Shown: positions 61,510 to 64,000 of the stretch, in pieces
Position numbering within the stretch: the stretch's first letter is position 1
How the letters are laid out: every line of letters begins with the position of its first letter
Origin: Halorubrum sp. Atlit-26R
GTDB lineage: Archaea > Halobacteriota > Halobacteria > Halobacteriales > Haloferacaceae
DNA: 64,000 nucleotides
NCBI RefSeq assembly: GCF_003666015.1
Contig: NZ_QPLT01000001.1
Span: 310,001 to 374,000 of the forward strand
Direction: 5' to 3'
Notes under the pieces: generated by a model
The model's input: the letters and a program-made list of their open reading frames with translations, nothing else
Told to the model about the DNA's origin: nothing
Databases searched by the model: none
Program-made: the position numbers and the translations under genes

Positions 61510-61856
61510 GCCGCTATAAATAGTCGAATCCGGACCGACGGCGATCACCTCCAAAGCCCCAGTCGCTCGTTTATAAATAGCTGAGAGCGGACCGACGGCG
61601 AACACCTCCAAAGCCCCAGTCGCGAAGGCGGCGCACACTCGTTGCGCTCCTCGGTCGCTCACTCCGTTCGCTCCCTGTGGTGCTTACGTCGTCTGCGCCG
61701 CCTTCGCGACTGCCCCTTTGAGTCCCGCCCCACCCCGCACAGCACCGCACCTCACGCCTCCCCAGCCTCGTCGGCCGGTCTCCGCTTCGCTCCGACCGGC
61801 CGACTCCCTCGCGCGTGCGACTCGCGCCCAAGGGGCGCTCGTCGGCACGCGCCACC
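61510..61856 (-). repeat. Dispersed structured repeat, copy E
   Basis: Opposite orientation, upstream of the glycerate kinase gene. Plus-strand hairpin 3 arms are CAGTCGCGAAGGCGGCGCA (61617-61635) and TGCGCCGCCTTCGCGACTG (61694-61712), a perfect 19-bp pair differing from the other copies. Hairpin 2 arms are GTCGGCCGGTC (61770-61780) and GACCGGCCGAC (61794-61804); hairpin 1 arms are GCGCGTGC (61811) and GCACGCGC (61845). TTATAAA at 61571 and CTATAAA at about 61514 form the tail on the minus strand. Confidence 0.88.
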
Positions 61857-61951
61857 GCGTCCGCTTTTATAAGATCAACCGCACTCTCTCGTGGACATTT
61901 ATAAGCTGAAAAACAGTGTGCTGAAAAACTCACCGCGGCGCGTCGACCGCC

Positions 61952-63331
61952 TCAGAGGATGACGCCGCGCGTCTGGAGTACGTAGTAGGCGGCGAGCAGC
62001 GCGGCGATGGCGTACTGGCCGAGCGCGACGTCGTTGCCCTCGCCGACCGCGAGCTTGATGATCGGGTAGGCGATGATGCCCGCCGCGAGACCGTCGGCGA
62101 TGGAGTAGGCGAACGGCATCACCGTGACCGTGAGCCCGGCGGAGACGGCCCACGCGGGGTCCTGCCAGTCGACCTCGACGAGGCCCTGAAGCATCATCAC
62201 GCCGACGACGATCAGCGCGATGAAGGAGGCGTACTCCGGGATCGCGGCGACGACGGGGATCACGGCGAGCGACGCGAGGAAGAGGACGGCGACGACGAGG
62301 GCGGTGAGCCCGGTGCGGCCGCCCTCCTCGACGCCCGCGGACGACTCGATGAACGTCGTCACCGTGGAGGTGCCGACTACCGCGCCGAAGGTTGTCCCGA
62401 CGGCGTCGGCCATCAGCGGCTTGTCCATGTCGGGGAGGTCGCCGTCCTCGTCGAGGAAGTCGCCGAACTGCGAGACGCCGATGAGCGTCCCCGCGGTGTC
62501 GAAGAAGTCGACGAAGAAGAACGTGAACACGACCAAGACGAACGTGAGCGGGTCGATGTTCGCCAGCCCGTCGACGAACGCGCCCGCGAGCGGCGTGATG
62601 TCGTACTGGGCCGACGGCAGCGTCTCCGGGGTGACCGTCCCGCGAGCGAAGACGCCGCCGAGGGTGAGCGCCCACCCGGCGATCGAGGTCGTCGCGATGC
62701 CGATGACGATGGCGCCGGTGACGTCCCGCGCCCACAGCACGAACGTCAGCACCAGCCCCAAGATCCCGAGGATCGCCCACGGGTTCCCGAACACCCCGCC
62801 GAGCGTGACCAGCGTCGCGTCGTCCGGCACGACGATCTGGAGCTCCTGGAGCCCGATGAACAGCAGGAACAGCCCGATACCGGCGCCGACCGAGCGCTTC
62901 ACCGGCTCGGGGAACAGCCGGATGACGTACTCGCGCGCGCCGACCGCGGTCAGGAGCATGAACAGGACGCCCTCGACGAACACCGCCGCGAGCGCCGTCT
63001 GCCACGGAATTCCGAGCCCGATGACGACGGTGTACGCGAAGAAGGCGTTGAGCCCGAGCCCCGGCGCGAGCCCGAACGGCCGGTTCGCGTACAGCGCCAT
63101 CACGGCGGTCGCCACCGCCGCCGAGAGGACCGTCGCGATGGCGATCATCTGGACGACCTCGAAGAACTCGTACCCGGGGATCTGGATCGCGTCGGCCAGG
63201 ATGAACGGGTTCACGACGATGATGTACGACATCGCGAGGAACGTCGTGAGCCCGGCGACCAGTTCGGTGCGAACGTCCGACCCGTGCGACTCCACGTCGA
63301 ACCGCGCGGCCAGCGTGTCTGAAAGCCCCAT
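61952..63331 (-). CDS. NCS2-family purine permease (AzgA-like)
   Basis: A 459-residue secondary transporter with about 12 to 14 helices. ELVAGLTTFLAMSYIIVVNPFILAD is the start of the AzgA-type group of hypoxanthine, guanine and adenine permeases, and GLAPGLGLNAFFAYTVV the half-helix with the substrate contact. FVDFFDTAGTLIGVSQFGDFLDEDG is the second. It likely imports purine bases by proton symport. The downstream gene on the same strand is a phosphoribosyltransferase, so salvage is a likely role. Confidence 0.92.
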   Translation of the reverse strand: MGLSDTLAARFDVESHGSDVRTELVAGLTTFLAMSYIIVVNPFILADAIQIPGYEFFEVVQMIAIATVLSAAVATAVMALYANRPFGLAPGLGLNAFFAYTVVIGLGIPWQTALAAVFVEGVLFMLLTAVGAREYVIRLFPEPVKRSVGAGIGLFLLFIGLQELQIVVPDDATLVTLGGVFGNPWAILGILGLVLTFVLWARDVTGAIVIGIATTSIAGWALTLGGVFARGTVTPETLPSAQYDITPLAGAFVDGLANIDPLTFVLVVFTFFFVDFFDTAGTLIGVSQFGDFLDEDGDLPDMDKPLMADAVGTTFGAVVGTSTVTTFIESSAGVEEGGRTGLTALVVAVLFLASLAVIPVVAAIPEYASFIALIVVGVMMLQGLVEVDWQDPAWAVSAGLTVTVMPFAYSIADGLAAGIIAYPIIKLAVGEGNDVALGQYAIAALLAAYYVLQTRGVIL

Positions 63332-63457
63332 TGAACGGGTGAGTGTTCCCCGGGATCGGATGATAAGCCTTGCTGAACGCCGCGCTTAGTTATACATAAG
63401 TGTGGATCGAAGTGGGGTAAATTCCTGTCTATATCCGAATAGTATGCGTGAACGTGG

Positions 63458-64000
63458 CTACTCGAACGTCGTCAGCGCCCCGACCGGCGCGTCGGTGATC
63501 GCTCGCGCGCGGTCCATCCCCTCGTCGCCGACCGCGATGAGCGCGAACACGCCGGTGACGTCGGCGTCGCCTTGGAGCGCGATGTCGAGGAGGAGCTCCT
63601 GGGTCTCGCCCGAGCGGATCAGGTCGTCGACGACGAGGACGGTGTCGCCGGCGTCGATCGCGCTCGCGGGGAGGTAGTAGGTGAGCTCGATGCCGGAGGC
63701 GAGCCGCTGGCGCGACTCGATGAACTCCTCGACCGCCGTCTCCTTCGACTTCTTCGCGTACGCCAAGCGCGCGTCGAAGAAGGAGGCCATCGCCGCGCCC
63801 AGCGTGATCCCGTCGGTCGCGGCCGTCAGGACCACGTCCGGCGACTGGAACTCGAACGTCTCCGCCGCGACGGGCGCGACGAGGTCGAGGAACGACTGGT
63901 CGAAGACGACCCCGGAGTTGTCCACGTACCCCTCGTCGTCGAAATCGACGCGCGCGACCAACTCGTCGGCGAGCGCCTCGCGCCCGACCGACTCGACGAC
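63458..64000 (-). CDS. Phosphoribosyltransferase-family protein (cut by window end)
   Basis: A type I phosphoribosyltransferase fragment of at least 181 residues; the reading continues past the window's right edge with VVESVGREALADELVAR before the ATG-like Met. The PRPP motif is DTVLVVDDLIRSGETQELLLD, and ATDGITLGAAMASFFDARLAYAKK is the Lys-rich flexible-loop region. It is upstream of the purine permease on the same strand, so adenine, xanthine or guanine salvage is likely. The true start lies outside the window. Confidence 0.8.
   Translation of the reverse strand, partial: VVESVGREALADELVARVDFDDEGYVDNSGVVFDQSFLDLVAPVAAETFEFQSPDVVLTAATDGITLGAAMASFFDARLAYAKKSKETAVEEFIESRQRLASGIELTYYLPASAIDAGDTVLVVDDLIRSGETQELLLDIALQGDADVTGVFALIAVGDEGMDRARAITDAPVGALTTFE

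Noticed and set aside
61617-61712. Hairpin 3 of the repeat as a transcription terminator
   Set aside because: It is not followed by a T tract, is placed between other hairpins, and its arms covary between copies.

Overview
The window looks like chromosome of a halophilic archaeon, most like Halorubrum. The DNA is GC-rich, proteins are strongly acidic, many starts are leaderless with a TATA box about 25-30 nt upstream, and there is an S-layer glycoprotein with a PGF-CTERM tail, a TFB, a SAMP2-type ubiquitin-like protein, NreA with a PCNA-binding tail, HTH_10 regulators and an ADP-forming acetate-CoA ligase. The genus is inferred from gene content only. Nothing suggests a plasmid or virus.

Layout. 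0-8.5 kb: small haloarchaeal proteins, a glyoxalase-fold protein, a methyltransferase, a BtuF-like corrinoid-binding protein, an ABC-2 exporter pair and a hotdog thioesterase. 8.5-13.4 kb: an inverted repeat plus TATA box in front of a taxis transducer that overlaps a seven-helix opsin-like gene whose retinal lysine is Arg; then an S-layer gene with no signal peptide or first domain. 13.4-19.5 kb: a less GC-rich insert with a TetR regulator, a CARDB surface protein, an RND/MMPL exporter and a decayed IS6-type insertion sequence. 19.5-31.3 kb: flavin-type and zinc-ribbon proteins, two regulators, a PAS kinase, the acetate-CoA ligase and its DRTGG-domain partner, membrane proteins, a DUF373 protein, a lipoprotein and a radical SAM protein. 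31.3-39.6 kb: two repeat elements, a rubredoxin-like protein, NreA, a TFB without zinc-ribbon cysteines, RNase HI, PadR, pyrophosphatase and a winged-helix regulator. 39.6-42.1 kb: a 43-residue membrane peptide facing a CHAT (caspase-like) protein. 42-56 kb: housekeeping genes (threonine synthase-like, ketopantoate reductase, CBS protein, GlyRS, CTP-dependent lipid kinase-like protein, tRNA-Ser(CGA), MoxR, PyrE, a very large PAS/GAF kinase, GatB). 56-64 kb: SAMP2 with a C-terminal extension, GNAT, RlmE, DHFR, ornithine cyclodeaminase-family enzyme, glycerate kinase, purine permease and a phosphoribosyltransferase cut by the window end.

The most striking unexplained structure is a dispersed repeat of about 250-450 bp found five times (1, 31.4, 32.2, 56.2 and 61.5 kb, both orientations). 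Its hairpin arms differ between copies but stay complementary, so base pairing is under selection. Four copies continue into tails with a TTTATAA-type box, at about 57 bp spacing in the two best copies, pointing at the next gene. Other leads are the lysine-less opsin with its transducer, the CHAT protein and membrane peptide pair, the 5'-truncated S-layer gene, the zinc-less TFB and the extended SAMP2.
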